Shown here one piece after another: positions 1 to 6,497 of a DNA stretch of 8,249 bases (its first letter is position 1; every line of letters starts with the position of its first letter). The notes below the pieces were generated by a model that was given only the letters and a program-made list of their open reading frames with translations, did no database searches and had not been told where the DNA came from. Source of the stretch: Candidatus Cloacimonadota bacterium (GTDB taxonomy: Bacteria; Cloacimonadota; Cloacimonadia; Cloacimonadales; TCS61); contig JAUVIJ010000081.1 in assembly GCA_030592835.1 (NCBI GenBank), forward strand, positions 1 through 8,249, given 5' to 3'. Made by a program: the position numbers and the translations under genes.

Positions 1-940
1 CCAGGAAGAGAGAAGTTAATAATTGAGTTATGCAACTGTAATCGCTTGATGATAAGGATGTAAGAGCTACTTCATTCCAGCCGTGTTCATCAATAGCCCG
101 GATGATCTCTTTGATCATGTTTTGTGGGTCTCTTTCCCGAACCGGTCGATAGAACATTCCTGCATGACAGAAACGGCAACCCCGGGAACAGCCACGCATA
201 ATTTCCATAACAAATCGATAATGAGTTGGCATCAGCCAGGGGATCAATTGTTTCCGGTGGGTCTTTTCCGGATTATTAAAATCCTGAAATACACGGGAAT
301 GGATTTTTTTGTTTTGCGGATGTAAACTAGGAATAAATACACTCGGGATATTCCCCAGAGCTTCTAATTTTTCAATTCGGGAACTTTTTTTCTTTTCTTT
401 TAAAGCATCGATTATCTCAACAATACCTTCTTCAGCGTCCCCGATAAAGAAAGCATCTATGAATTTGGATAAAGGATGAGGATTAGTAGCGATCGGTCCC
501 CCGGCAAGTATAATCGGATCACCTTCTCTTCTTTCTTTACTCCTGAGTGGGATGTCAGCCAGATCCAGCACATAGAGGATGTTTGTATAGGTAAGTTCAG
601 TTTGCAGGGTAAATCCAACAATATCAAAATTACGCAGGGGAATTCTACTTTCTAATCCAAAAAGAGGTAAAGAACCGGATCTGAGCCGATCGGCAAAATC
701 GGGCCAGGGCGCATATACTCTGTCTGCCATTGCATTTGGGTGATTATTGGTGATAGAATAGAGGATTTTCAAACCTAAATGCGAGAATCCGACTTCATAG
801 ATATCCGGGTAACAGAGACAGATATTCACCCGTGTCGGAGAAAAATCTTTCATACAGCTATTCAACTCCCGATTAATATATCGGGAAGGCTTTATAACCG
901 AACTGAGGAGATGCTCGAATTCAACTCTTTCAGGTATCAT
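1..940 (-). CDS. B12-binding-type radical SAM protein (TIGR03960-like), N-terminal part, truncated by window edge
   Basis: The visible 313 codons start at 940 and read to base 1 without a stop, so the C-terminal part lies outside the window. The start begins MIPERVEFEHLL and is followed by KPSRYINRELN and VNICLCYPDIYEVGFSHLGL, an N-terminal region typical of the TIGR03960 family, with a Rossmann-like (cobalamin-binding-type) domain over about residues 30-190. The radical SAM iron-sulfur motif is CSRGCRFCHAG, with C251, C255 and C258 in the CxxxCxxC arrangement, preceded by MEIMRG. An in-frame TAA sits directly before the ATG, so no earlier start is possible. No clear Shine-Dalgarno is present; the gene begins 9 bases after the RodZ-like stop, which suggests translational coupling. 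Relatives often lie beside rng, rplU and rpmA, and all three are in this window, though not adjacent. The family's substrate is unknown to me; tRNA or protein modification is only a guess. The family assignment is from motif memory. Confidence 0.88.
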   Translation of the reverse strand, partial: MIPERVEFEHLLSSVIKPSRYINRELNSCMKDFSPTRVNICLCYPDIYEVGFSHLGLKILYSITNNHPNAMADRVYAPWPDFADRLRSGSLPLFGLESRIPLRNFDIVGFTLQTELTYTNILYVLDLADIPLRSKERREGDPIILAGGPIATNPHPLSKFIDAFFIGDAEEGIVEIIDALKEKKKSSRIEKLEALGNIPSVFIPSLHPQNKKIHSRVFQDFNNPEKTHRKQLIPWLMPTHYRFVMEIMRGCSRGCRFCHAGMFYRPVRERDPQNMIKEIIRAIDEHGWNEVALTSLSSSDYSCITQLLTSLFL

Positions 941-949
941 TTAATGAAA

Positions 950-1546
950 TTATTGTCTAATATGAAAGGGGCTTTCCTTATCCTTAAAGATAAATTTTCC
1001 TGCATGATCAGTAGTATCATGGAGAGCCTCCCTGTTGATAGTTTCCTCGGGATCGATTTCAGCTACAGAATCCATAAGGACTTCTGAATAAGTTGATGAT
1101 GAATCAGAACTTTCTGTTTTTTCCTCCCGAGGTTGTTTACTCTCATTAAAGGGAGTAGTGAATTTTCCGTCTTTATAAAATGTTAAGGCAAAAATTACAA
1201 TTGCTATGATCAGGATCAGGATAAAAATGATTGAGAAAAAATTGGTTGAGATAAGATATTTCCTGGGATAAGTAGGAGTAACCCTGAAGATCTTCTGATC
1301 AGTGGTTTCGAAAACCTTTTCAAATTCCTCAAGAATAAGATCGATATCTGCACCCAATGCCCGGGCATAGGTTATTATTGTTGCTCTGGCGTAACCTTTA
1401 CCACCAAGATCGTTGAAATCATCATCTTCAATTTCAGAGAGATGTCTTATTTTAATCTTTGTCTTTTCTGATAGATCCGACAGTGTCAGATCTTTCTGAA
1501 TGCGGATCGATTTTAGATATATACCAATACTCTCGTAATTTTCCAT
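950..1546 (-). CDS. RodZ-like protein: cytoplasmic HTH, one transmembrane helix, short acidic tail
   Basis: This 198-residue protein has the RodZ layout. Residues 6-75 form a Cro/RodZ-type helix-turn-helix (IGIYLKSIRIQKDLTLSDLS, then GKGYARATIITYARALG), a basic juxtamembrane stretch follows near 88-98, and one hydrophobic helix spans about 103-123. RodZ links the MreB cytoskeleton to the cell-elongation machinery at the inner membrane; its HTH binds MreB rather than DNA. The tail (124-198) is short, serine-rich and acidic, and I see no C-terminal beta-domain (DUF4115) as in the larger E. coli protein. The start is supported by AGAGG five bases upstream of the ATG. It sits 12 bases after the TPR lipoprotein gene and 9 bases before the radical SAM gene, so the three are probably co-transcribed. 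It could instead be a membrane-anchored regulator, since no mreB or mreC is visible here to confirm the shape role. Confidence 0.78.
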   Translation of the reverse strand: MENYESIGIYLKSIRIQKDLTLSDLSEKTKIKIRHLSEIEDDDFNDLGGKGYARATIITYARALGADIDLILEEFEKVFETTDQKIFRVTPTYPRKYLISTNFFSIIFILILIIAIVIFALTFYKDGKFTTPFNESKQPREEKTESSDSSSTYSEVLMDSVAEIDPEETINREALHDTTDHAGKFIFKDKESPFHIRQ

Positions 1547-1558
1547 GGTTTCCTCTGG

Positions 1559-2515
1559 TTATTCTCCGAGTTTTTTCAAGCGAGCCAGCCTCTCAGGTTC
1601 GTTTGCCTGCAACCAGGGATCAGTTGATAAAAGATCATAAGCCAAGCGAAAATAATCGGCAGCTCTTTTTCTATCCTCTTTTTCAAGATATAGTTCTGCC
1701 AGTTCCTCATAGACATAACCGTCTTTATCCAACCCCTGTTCATCGATCTCCCTTTCCTGGTTTAATTGGATTGCCAGTGCTTTATCAAAATCTCTCAGAG
1801 ATCGGTAAGTCCTGCCAACTGTCCATCTGGCAATCATGGCACCTAATGTATCTCCGACCTGTTCTCGCCAGTTCAGACCTTTCTGGAACATGTCCAGAGC
1901 TTTTTCATAATCACCCTGATCATGATATGTCCAGCCTATATTGTTATACAGAGGACCCAGCCAACCCTTGGCTTTCTTGTCCAGCGTACGTTCAGTTAAT
2001 TCCAGGGCTTTAAGATTCCAGTCCAGTTGTGCTTCCGGTTTAGTTGCGATTCCCAGCATATGAGCAGCATCGATAGCATAAATATCCTGTTTATTATCAT
2101 TCCCCCATTTCCAGGCATCGAGGAAATAAGGAAGAGCTTTGTCTTTTTTCCCGGAAGAATTGTATACTCGACCCCGTTCCAGAAGATAGCAAATCCAGGC
2201 TACGGGATGTTCCTGCGGTATGATAAGACTATCGGCAGAATCAAGAATTTCATGAGCTTCCGAGAACTTTCTCTGTAATTCCTGAGTGCGGGCTATCTGG
2301 GTCAGTAATTTGGCATAATAATCTTTCTCGTAAGGAAGTTCCCGGTTATCGATTTTTATTTTAATATTCATGAAAGCGGTATTGGTTGACTGAGGATCAT
2401 TGTAATTCCAGTGAGTATTGAAATCAGGAAGTTCAGTCTTTTCAGTGCAGCTCATAAAAAGGGCTCCTGTAATAAAAGAGAATATAAAAATCGAGAGAAC
2501 GGATTTTCTTATCAT
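1559..2515 (-). CDS. TPR-repeat lipoprotein of unknown role
   Basis: This 318-residue protein begins with a positively charged n-region (MIRK), a hydrophobic stretch over residues 5-20 and a cysteine at 23 in LFMSC, which reads as a lipoprotein signal with cleavage before C23. Threonine at +2 would favour outer-membrane sorting under the E. coli rule. The mature part is helical with TPR-like repeats at about 68-101, 105-138, 187-220 (GPLYNNIGWTYHDQGDYEKALDMF), 227-260 and 267-299; the 187-220 copy is the clearest. TPR solenoids are protein-binding scaffolds, and no enzymatic motif is seen. The start is supported by GAGGT seven bases before the ATG. The gene leads the probable three-gene unit with the RodZ-like and radical SAM genes, which hints at an envelope role, but the partner is unknown. 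The lipobox has phenylalanine at -3 and methionine at -2, slightly atypical. Confidence 0.8.
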   Translation of the reverse strand: MIRKSVLSIFIFSFITGALFMSCTEKTELPDFNTHWNYNDPQSTNTAFMNIKIKIDNRELPYEKDYYAKLLTQIARTQELQRKFSEAHEILDSADSLIIPQEHPVAWICYLLERGRVYNSSGKKDKALPYFLDAWKWGNDNKQDIYAIDAAHMLGIATKPEAQLDWNLKALELTERTLDKKAKGWLGPLYNNIGWTYHDQGDYEKALDMFQKGLNWREQVGDTLGAMIARWTVGRTYRSLRDFDKALAIQLNQEREIDEQGLDKDGYVYEELAELYLEKEDRKRAADYFRLAYDLLSTDPWLQANEPERLARLKKLGE

Positions 2516-2532
2516 ACTTACGACCTCAAGTT

Positions 2533-2567
2533 AAAGGCTATTCTTGAAGTTTATGAATAATTGACAA
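2533..2567 (-). promoter_or_regulatory. Weak candidate promoter for the TPR lipoprotein unit
   Basis: In the 58-base gap between the MATE and TPR genes, the minus strand reads TTGTCA (2567-2562), a 16-base spacer, then AAGAAT (2545-2540). These match the sigma-70 consensus at five and four of six positions. Transcription would start near 2533, leaving an 18-base leader that contains the ribosome-binding site. It is supported only by consensus matching in an AT-rich gap; readthrough from the MATE gene is equally possible. Confidence 0.2.
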
Positions 2568-2573
2568 GATTTT

Positions 2574-3962
2574 TTAATCTGTCCCCGATAATTCGGATTG
2601 TTGGATTTTAATATCAAATTTCTTTTTCTGCCACATCAGAAGGATCAGGGTGATTATCCCGGTTAGCAGGTCTGAGATAGGGAAGGAGATCCAGATACCG
2701 GTTAAACCGAGATACCGTGGGAGAATAATTATCAGGGGTATGAGGATAAGGATCTGACGGCTGAGAGATAAGAACAGGGAAGGCAGAGCTTTGCCAACAG
2801 CCTGAAATAATGTTGCCCCGACGAATTGGAAACCTACTATCGGAAATAGCATAACAATAGTTCGAAGAGCTTTGCTCCCCAAGGCGATCATTTCCGAATC
2901 TGTTGTGAAGATTTTCATCAGCAGGGATGGAATGGAAAAAAGTAACAGAAACCCGCAGGTGGAAACTATTGTGGCTGCAACAATTGCTACTTTCACAGAT
3001 TTCCAGGCATTCTTCCATCTTTTTGCGCCATAATTGAATCCGGTTATCGGTTGCATTCCATGAGTAATACCGACAATAGGCATAATCGTGAATCTTAAAA
3101 GACGATGAATTACACCGAAAGCTGCAATCGCAAGATCACCTCCGTAAATCCCCAGACTGTTGTTAATAATGATTATCAGAAAACTTCCAGCACTCATCCG
3201 GGCAAAAGCGGAAATTCCAATAGCAAATTTTTCCCTGATTATATCCGGGTAGAAGGCAAGGTTTTTCAGACGGAAGTTCAATGAACTTTTTCCTGAAATG
3301 AAATAACAGATTATATAAATAACAGTTACAGCCTGGGCTATTACCGTTGCCAGAGCAGCTCCTTTAATCCCCATCTTGAACCAGAAAATGAATATGGGAT
3401 CAAGAACGATATTTATCAGTGATGAGACGATCATGGTTCCCATGGCGATCCTGGCTCTGCCTTCGGCTCTGATCAGGTTATTACTGCTAATCAGGGAAAT
3501 AAAGAAAAGTGAACCGATAAGGATGATCTTCATATAATCCCGGGCATAGGGAAGAATGTTATCTGTTGCTCCGAATATTATCAGCAGGTGATCAAGCAGG
3601 ATCAAACCAACCCCGGCGATTATAATCCCGAATATTATGGACAGAGATACCAGGTTTCCCAGTGTTCTATTGGCACGCTCTTTATTGCCTGCCCCTAGGC
3701 TGCGGGCTACTATAGAAGCGCCCCCTACTCCCACTAACTGTCCCAGAGCAAGGACCAGCATCTGGAAAGGAAAGACTATTGATATCCCAGCTATTCCCAA
3801 GGGTCCAACAGCTCTGCCCACGAAAATGGAATCAACCAGGTTATATAAAGCCATGGTGATCATGCCGATTGTTGCGGGGGCTGATAATCTGATCAATAAA
3901 CGGGTTATATTTTCATCAGCAAGGATATGCTCGCTATTTGTGGATCCGATCTGTTTCTGCAT
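2574..3962 (-). CDS. MATE-family multidrug/metabolite exporter
   Basis: This 462-residue integral membrane protein has the two-fold MATE architecture with about 12 transmembrane helices. The N-terminal half carries NLVDSIFVGRAVGPLGIAG (41-59), the loop GASIVARSLGAGNKERAN (81-98) and RAEGRARIAMG followed by SSLINIVLDPIFIF (165-193). The C-terminal half repeats the pattern with GITHGMQPITGFNYGAKR (298-315) and QAVGKALPSLFLSLSRQ (387-403). MATE proteins export cationic drugs or metabolites across the inner membrane using a Na+ or H+ gradient; the sequence style resembles the MepA/DinF-like branch. The substrate cannot be predicted. Length is normal for the family and the frame is intact. The chosen ATG has no Shine-Dalgarno; upstream is ACTTCCTCTGAAT, pyrimidine-rich instead. 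The next methionine (34) would delete part of helix 1, so the given start stands. It follows the PEPCK stop by 69 bases, with a possible weak terminator between them. Confidence 0.9.
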   Translation of the reverse strand: MQKQIGSTNSEHILADENITRLLIRLSAPATIGMITMALYNLVDSIFVGRAVGPLGIAGISIVFPFQMLVLALGQLVGVGGASIVARSLGAGNKERANRTLGNLVSLSIIFGIIIAGVGLILLDHLLIIFGATDNILPYARDYMKIILIGSLFFISLISSNNLIRAEGRARIAMGTMIVSSLINIVLDPIFIFWFKMGIKGAALATVIAQAVTVIYIICYFISGKSSLNFRLKNLAFYPDIIREKFAIGISAFARMSAGSFLIIIINNSLGIYGGDLAIAAFGVIHRLLRFTIMPIVGITHGMQPITGFNYGAKRWKNAWKSVKVAIVAATIVSTCGFLLLFSIPSLLMKIFTTDSEMIALGSKALRTIVMLFPIVGFQFVGATLFQAVGKALPSLFLSLSRQILILIPLIIILPRYLGLTGIWISFPISDLLTGIITLILLMWQKKKFDIKIQQSELSGTD

Positions 3963-3991
3963 ATTCAGAGGAAGTTAAAATAAAAACATCT

Positions 3992-4017
3992 AAAAACCTG
4001 TGATCTTCAATATCACA
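3992..4017 (-). terminator. Possible weak intrinsic terminator after the PEPCK gene
   Basis: On the minus strand, TGTGAT and ATCACA form a six-base-pair stem (4017-4012 with 4004-3999) around a seven-base loop, followed by GG and then five U (3996-3992). It lies 15 bases past the PEPCK stop, where a terminator is expected, but the stem is short and AT-rich, so termination may be partial. It could let some transcript continue into the MATE gene. Confidence 0.35.
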
Positions 4018-4031
4018 TGTTCATCGAATGT

Positions 4032-5762
4032 TTATGCCATTACATGCAGAGCATCTATCAATTTTTCCAGAAGATCAGGTCTTTCCATAAGATCTGTAGA
4101 ATTCAGATAATTCTGCCTCTGCTGGAATCTATCTTTCAAAAGTTCAATGTAGTTCTTTACATTTTCCCTTTTGTGTGGATCATATTTCAAGTAGTAACCG
4201 GGAAGGATCTTTTCTACTGATTCACGAGTCGGTAGTAACGCTCCCGGAAGAATGTCCCATGGTTGCCATTCCAGTTGATCAGTAAGTATCGCTGTTTGTA
4301 ATGTGAGGGAAGTCTGCAGTTTTATATTCTCGAGATCGGTATCTGAAGATTTCCAATACAAGGAACTGTTAAAAGTATAACATTCGGCACCATTTTCAAT
4401 GATATTCAGAAATGCTTCAACATCCTTATAAAGCTCATAAACACGGAAAGGATTGGCAAAGGGTTCGAAGACCAGTTTTTTGAACTCAGCTTCGGACACA
4501 TTCTCAGCCCGGCTTCTCCGGGTTATCAGGGCGGCTCCCATAGCGACGGCAAGATATTTATCTTTGTATTTGATCAGGGGAGGCAGGATAGAATCCTTCA
4601 TCAGCCAGGCAAGAGCTTTAGGAAAACTGCAGCGATTAACCCAGGTTCCCAGAAGATCCCTGTCTAATAAAGCTCTGCCATTAGCTTGTCTTGCATCCAG
4701 CCCCAAAGGCATAACTTTATCATCGACTGTGATCATAGCATGATTCATCAGAGATATGCAATATTTCCAATCGAGATGTTCCAGATCACGGCTATCAGTC
4801 TTATCGAATAGAGTCGGTTCCCAGACACGGCAGATCTTTTCTTTGGTATCGATCTGGAAGGCATCATCATGCAGGATCACTTTTTTGAAACCTTCGGGCA
4901 TGGTGTTGCCGTTATCTGCTGAATTTGTATGTGATGATTTGCCGGTTCCGGAAAGACCGTAAAAAGCGATCGATCTTTTGCCCAGTTCGTGATATTTATC
5001 ATCACTGCATTCTGAGAAGTCTATCTCTTTGATCCCACCGTGACAGGCAGCCATGCCTAATCTCATTCCCGAAGTCCAGGCAAGGGTAAGAGTACCCTTT
5101 TTTCTTTCCCCAAAATACCTCATTCCCAGATTGAAGATCACATTATGCTTTTCATCGACCAGAGCCAACTGCGGGGAACCAATATTGGTGTAATAGGGAT
5201 CATCACAGGACCAACTGTTAAAAGCAACAACAATAATATCCTGAATCGGTAATTTTTTACTCTTATTGTAAACAGATACAAGCTGCTCAAAAGGAGTGAA
5301 ATTGGTTAACCAGTTAAAAACATTAGCTGCATCTTCGATTGTGGTTACAAAGGTCGCCTTGATCATCAGATCATTATCCAGACCGATTACAGCTTCAGCC
5401 TTGATTAGTTCGTGTTTCTCCATTTGATAAATAGCTTCCCTGATATCACCTTCGACCTTTCTTTTTTCATCATCCGTGATCCGATTGTAAAAAACCCTGG
5501 CTTGAGCAGTTCTGCCAATAATCTTACCGTGACAATCATTGATCACTTTTGCTCCCTTGGGAAGACCCAGTTCCCTGGCACGGGGTGGGTAGATCTTAAG
5601 ATCGGTTGTAGCTACTCCCGGTTGAGAGAGAGCAAGATCATAAGCTTCGGCTGCAGAAATCTTGCGTACTTTGGGATTGACCATAATCGTTTCGGCCATG
5701 GCACGGATTGTCGTTATATCTTTGAGATTTTTATAAAAGGAATAACTGTCCTGACTTGCCAT
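4032..5762 (-). CDS. pckA: Divergent ATP-type phosphoenolpyruvate carboxykinase
   Basis: This 576-residue protein looks like a divergent ATP-dependent PEPCK (oxaloacetate + ATP to phosphoenolpyruvate + ADP + CO2, reversible; cytoplasmic). The P-loop is GLSGTGKSS (269-277), the PEPCK-specific kinase-1a form. YFGERKKG (216-223) aligns with the canonical YxGEMKKG that holds the metal-binding lysine. H241 lies 19 residues after K222, the same spacing as K213 to H232 in the E. coli enzyme. The paired aspartates D299-D300 (ILHDDAFQ) stand where the canonical GDDE kinase-2 acidic pair is expected, but about ten residues further from the P-loop. R84 in GRTAQAR may be the substrate arginine of canonical GRSPKDK. 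I do not see the usual C-terminal NTRxxYP motif, and the C-terminal half (340-576) is poorly recognisable. It is longer than the roughly 540 residues of E. coli PckA. AGGAG seven bases before the ATG supports the start. Activity as a true PEPCK is likely but not certain. Confidence 0.75.
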   Translation of the reverse strand: MASQDSYSFYKNLKDITTIRAMAETIMVNPKVRKISAAEAYDLALSQPGVATTDLKIYPPRARELGLPKGAKVINDCHGKIIGRTAQARVFYNRITDDEKRKVEGDIREAIYQMEKHELIKAEAVIGLDNDLMIKATFVTTIEDAANVFNWLTNFTPFEQLVSVYNKSKKLPIQDIIVVAFNSWSCDDPYYTNIGSPQLALVDEKHNVIFNLGMRYFGERKKGTLTLAWTSGMRLGMAACHGGIKEIDFSECSDDKYHELGKRSIAFYGLSGTGKSSHTNSADNGNTMPEGFKKVILHDDAFQIDTKEKICRVWEPTLFDKTDSRDLEHLDWKYCISLMNHAMITVDDKVMPLGLDARQANGRALLDRDLLGTWVNRCSFPKALAWLMKDSILPPLIKYKDKYLAVAMGAALITRRSRAENVSEAEFKKLVFEPFANPFRVYELYKDVEAFLNIIENGAECYTFNSSLYWKSSDTDLENIKLQTSLTLQTAILTDQLEWQPWDILPGALLPTRESVEKILPGYYLKYDPHKRENVKNYIELLKDRFQQRQNYLNSTDLMERPDLLEKLIDALHVMA

Positions 5763-5788
5763 TATTACTCTCCTGGAAACTTGTGAAT

Positions 5789-5813
5789 AAAAAAAGCAGC
5801 TATCAAGCTGCTT
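5789..5813 (-). terminator. Intrinsic terminator of the rng-rplU-rpmA block
   Basis: The minus strand folds AAGCAGCT with AGCTGCTT (5813-5806 with 5801-5794) as a perfect eight-base-pair stem and four-base loop, followed directly by five U (5793-5789). It begins 20 bases after the L27 stop codon. The A residues of the stem's other flank give only a weak U-run on the plus strand. Only 26 bases separate its end from the PEPCK start codon. Confidence 0.85.
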
Positions 5814-5833
5814 AAAATTTATAGTAAATTATC

Positions 5834-6094
5834 TTAGTTCTTATCAGGATAAACACTAATGAATTTTCTGCCTGCTTTTCTGGTCTCAAAAGTGACAAAC
5901 CCATCGATCAAACTGAATAGAGTATGATCTTTACCAATCCCGACATTATTACCATGATGAAATTTAGTGCCCCGCTGACGAACCAGGATATTACCAGCAA
6001 GAACTTTCTGTCCACCGTATCTTTTCACTCCGAGATATTGGGGATTGCTATCTCTTCCGTTCTTACTACTACCGACACCTTTCTTATGAGCCAT
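5834..6094 (-). CDS. rpmA: 50S ribosomal protein L27
   Basis: This 86-residue protein is full-length L27. It starts MAHKKGVGSSKNGRDSNPQY, the conserved N-terminal tail that reaches toward the peptidyl-transferase centre, and continues with YLGVKRYGGQ, GNILVRQRGTKFHHGNNVG and GKDHTLFSLIDG, all family hallmarks. The tail begins directly with the mature form, without the cleavable extension found in Firmicutes, which fits the lack of a prp protease gene beside it. A GGGAG lies seven bases before the ATG. It follows rplU by 15 bases and is co-transcribed with it; a strong terminator follows. This order (rplU then rpmA) is widely conserved in bacteria. Confidence 0.98.
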   Translation of the reverse strand: MAHKKGVGSSKNGRDSNPQYLGVKRYGGQKVLAGNILVRQRGTKFHHGNNVGIGKDHTLFSLIDGFVTFETRKAGRKFISVYPDKN

Positions 6095-6109
6095 ATGTTC
6101 ACTCCCGGA

Positions 6110-6421
6110 TTAATGTTTAATTTCTTTAATCTTGATTTCTGTAAAATTCTGACGATGTCCCTGCTTTTTCTGATAACCCTTCCTTCTTTTCTTCTTAAAA
6201 ACGATTATCTTTTTATCCCTTCCATGTCCGGCAACTTCAGCCACAACTGAAGCATTTTTGACAAGGGGTTTACCGATAAGGGTTTTACTGTCATGGAGGA
6301 TCAGAACATTTTCTATATTGACTTCAGTGCCCGGTTCCAGATCTCCGAGATATGGGACTTTTACAAGCTGATCTGGTTCAACCTTAAACTGAAAACCTTT
6401 GTATTCAACGATCGCGTACAT
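6110..6421 (-). CDS. rplU: 50S ribosomal protein L21
   Basis: This 103-residue protein matches L21 along its full length. It opens MYAIVEYKGFQFKVEPDQ, has the central ENVLIL segment, and ends with the basic L21 signature FKKKRRKGYQKKQGHRQ (75-91), which contacts 23S rRNA in the large subunit. An AGGAG lies about ten bases upstream of the ATG. The 72-base gap after the rng stop contains the leader. It is followed at 15 bases by rpmA. I saw no clear autoregulatory leader fold in that gap, though such elements exist upstream of rplU in some bacteria. Confidence 0.97.
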   Translation of the reverse strand: MYAIVEYKGFQFKVEPDQLVKVPYLGDLEPGTEVNIENVLILHDSKTLIGKPLVKNASVVAEVAGHGRDKKIIVFKKKRRKGYQKKQGHRQNFTEIKIKEIKH

Positions 6422-6463
6422 CTTCTTCTATCTCCTTATCATGCAACTCATTAAATTTAAGAA

Positions 6464-6497
6464 CTATCAAAAAATTTTGCAGACTTTATGTTGTCAA
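6464..6497 (-). promoter_or_regulatory. Candidate internal promoter for rplU-rpmA
   Basis: A perfect -35 hexamer TTGACA (6497-6492) overlaps the rng stop codon TGA on the minus strand. The -10 side is poor: at a 17-base spacing there is only a run of T, and the better GATAGT lies 23 bases away. It may be chance, but an extra start for the ribosomal genes at this place would make biological sense because RNase G is needed at much lower levels. Confidence 0.22.

Noticed and set aside
779..1087. Plus-strand 102-codon ORF spanning the radical SAM/RodZ-like junction
   Set aside because: It covers parts of two well-supported minus-strand genes and shows no protein-family features.
1459..2013. Plus-strand ORF of 184 codons opposite the TPR lipoprotein gene
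   Set aside because: It lies fully antisense to the clear TPR and RodZ-like genes, has no ribosome-binding site, and its protein is compositionally odd with no recognisable domain.
2561..2566. Perfect TTGACA on the plus strand between the MATE and TPR genes
   Set aside because: There is no matching -10 at a suitable distance and no plus-strand gene downstream; the minus-strand reading gives a more plausible, though weak, promoter.
2568..2581. AGATT/AATCT inverted repeat after the MATE stop
   Set aside because: Five AT-rich pairs with no U-run following on the minus strand; too weak to call a terminator.
2614..3018. Minus-strand 134-codon ORF within the MATE gene
   Set aside because: It is a shifted frame of the intact MATE gene; the product is rich in histidine, serine and proline with no family resemblance.
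5412..5786. Plus-strand 124-codon ORF opposite the PEPCK N-terminus
   Set aside because: Antisense shadow of PEPCK; no ribosome-binding site and no domain.
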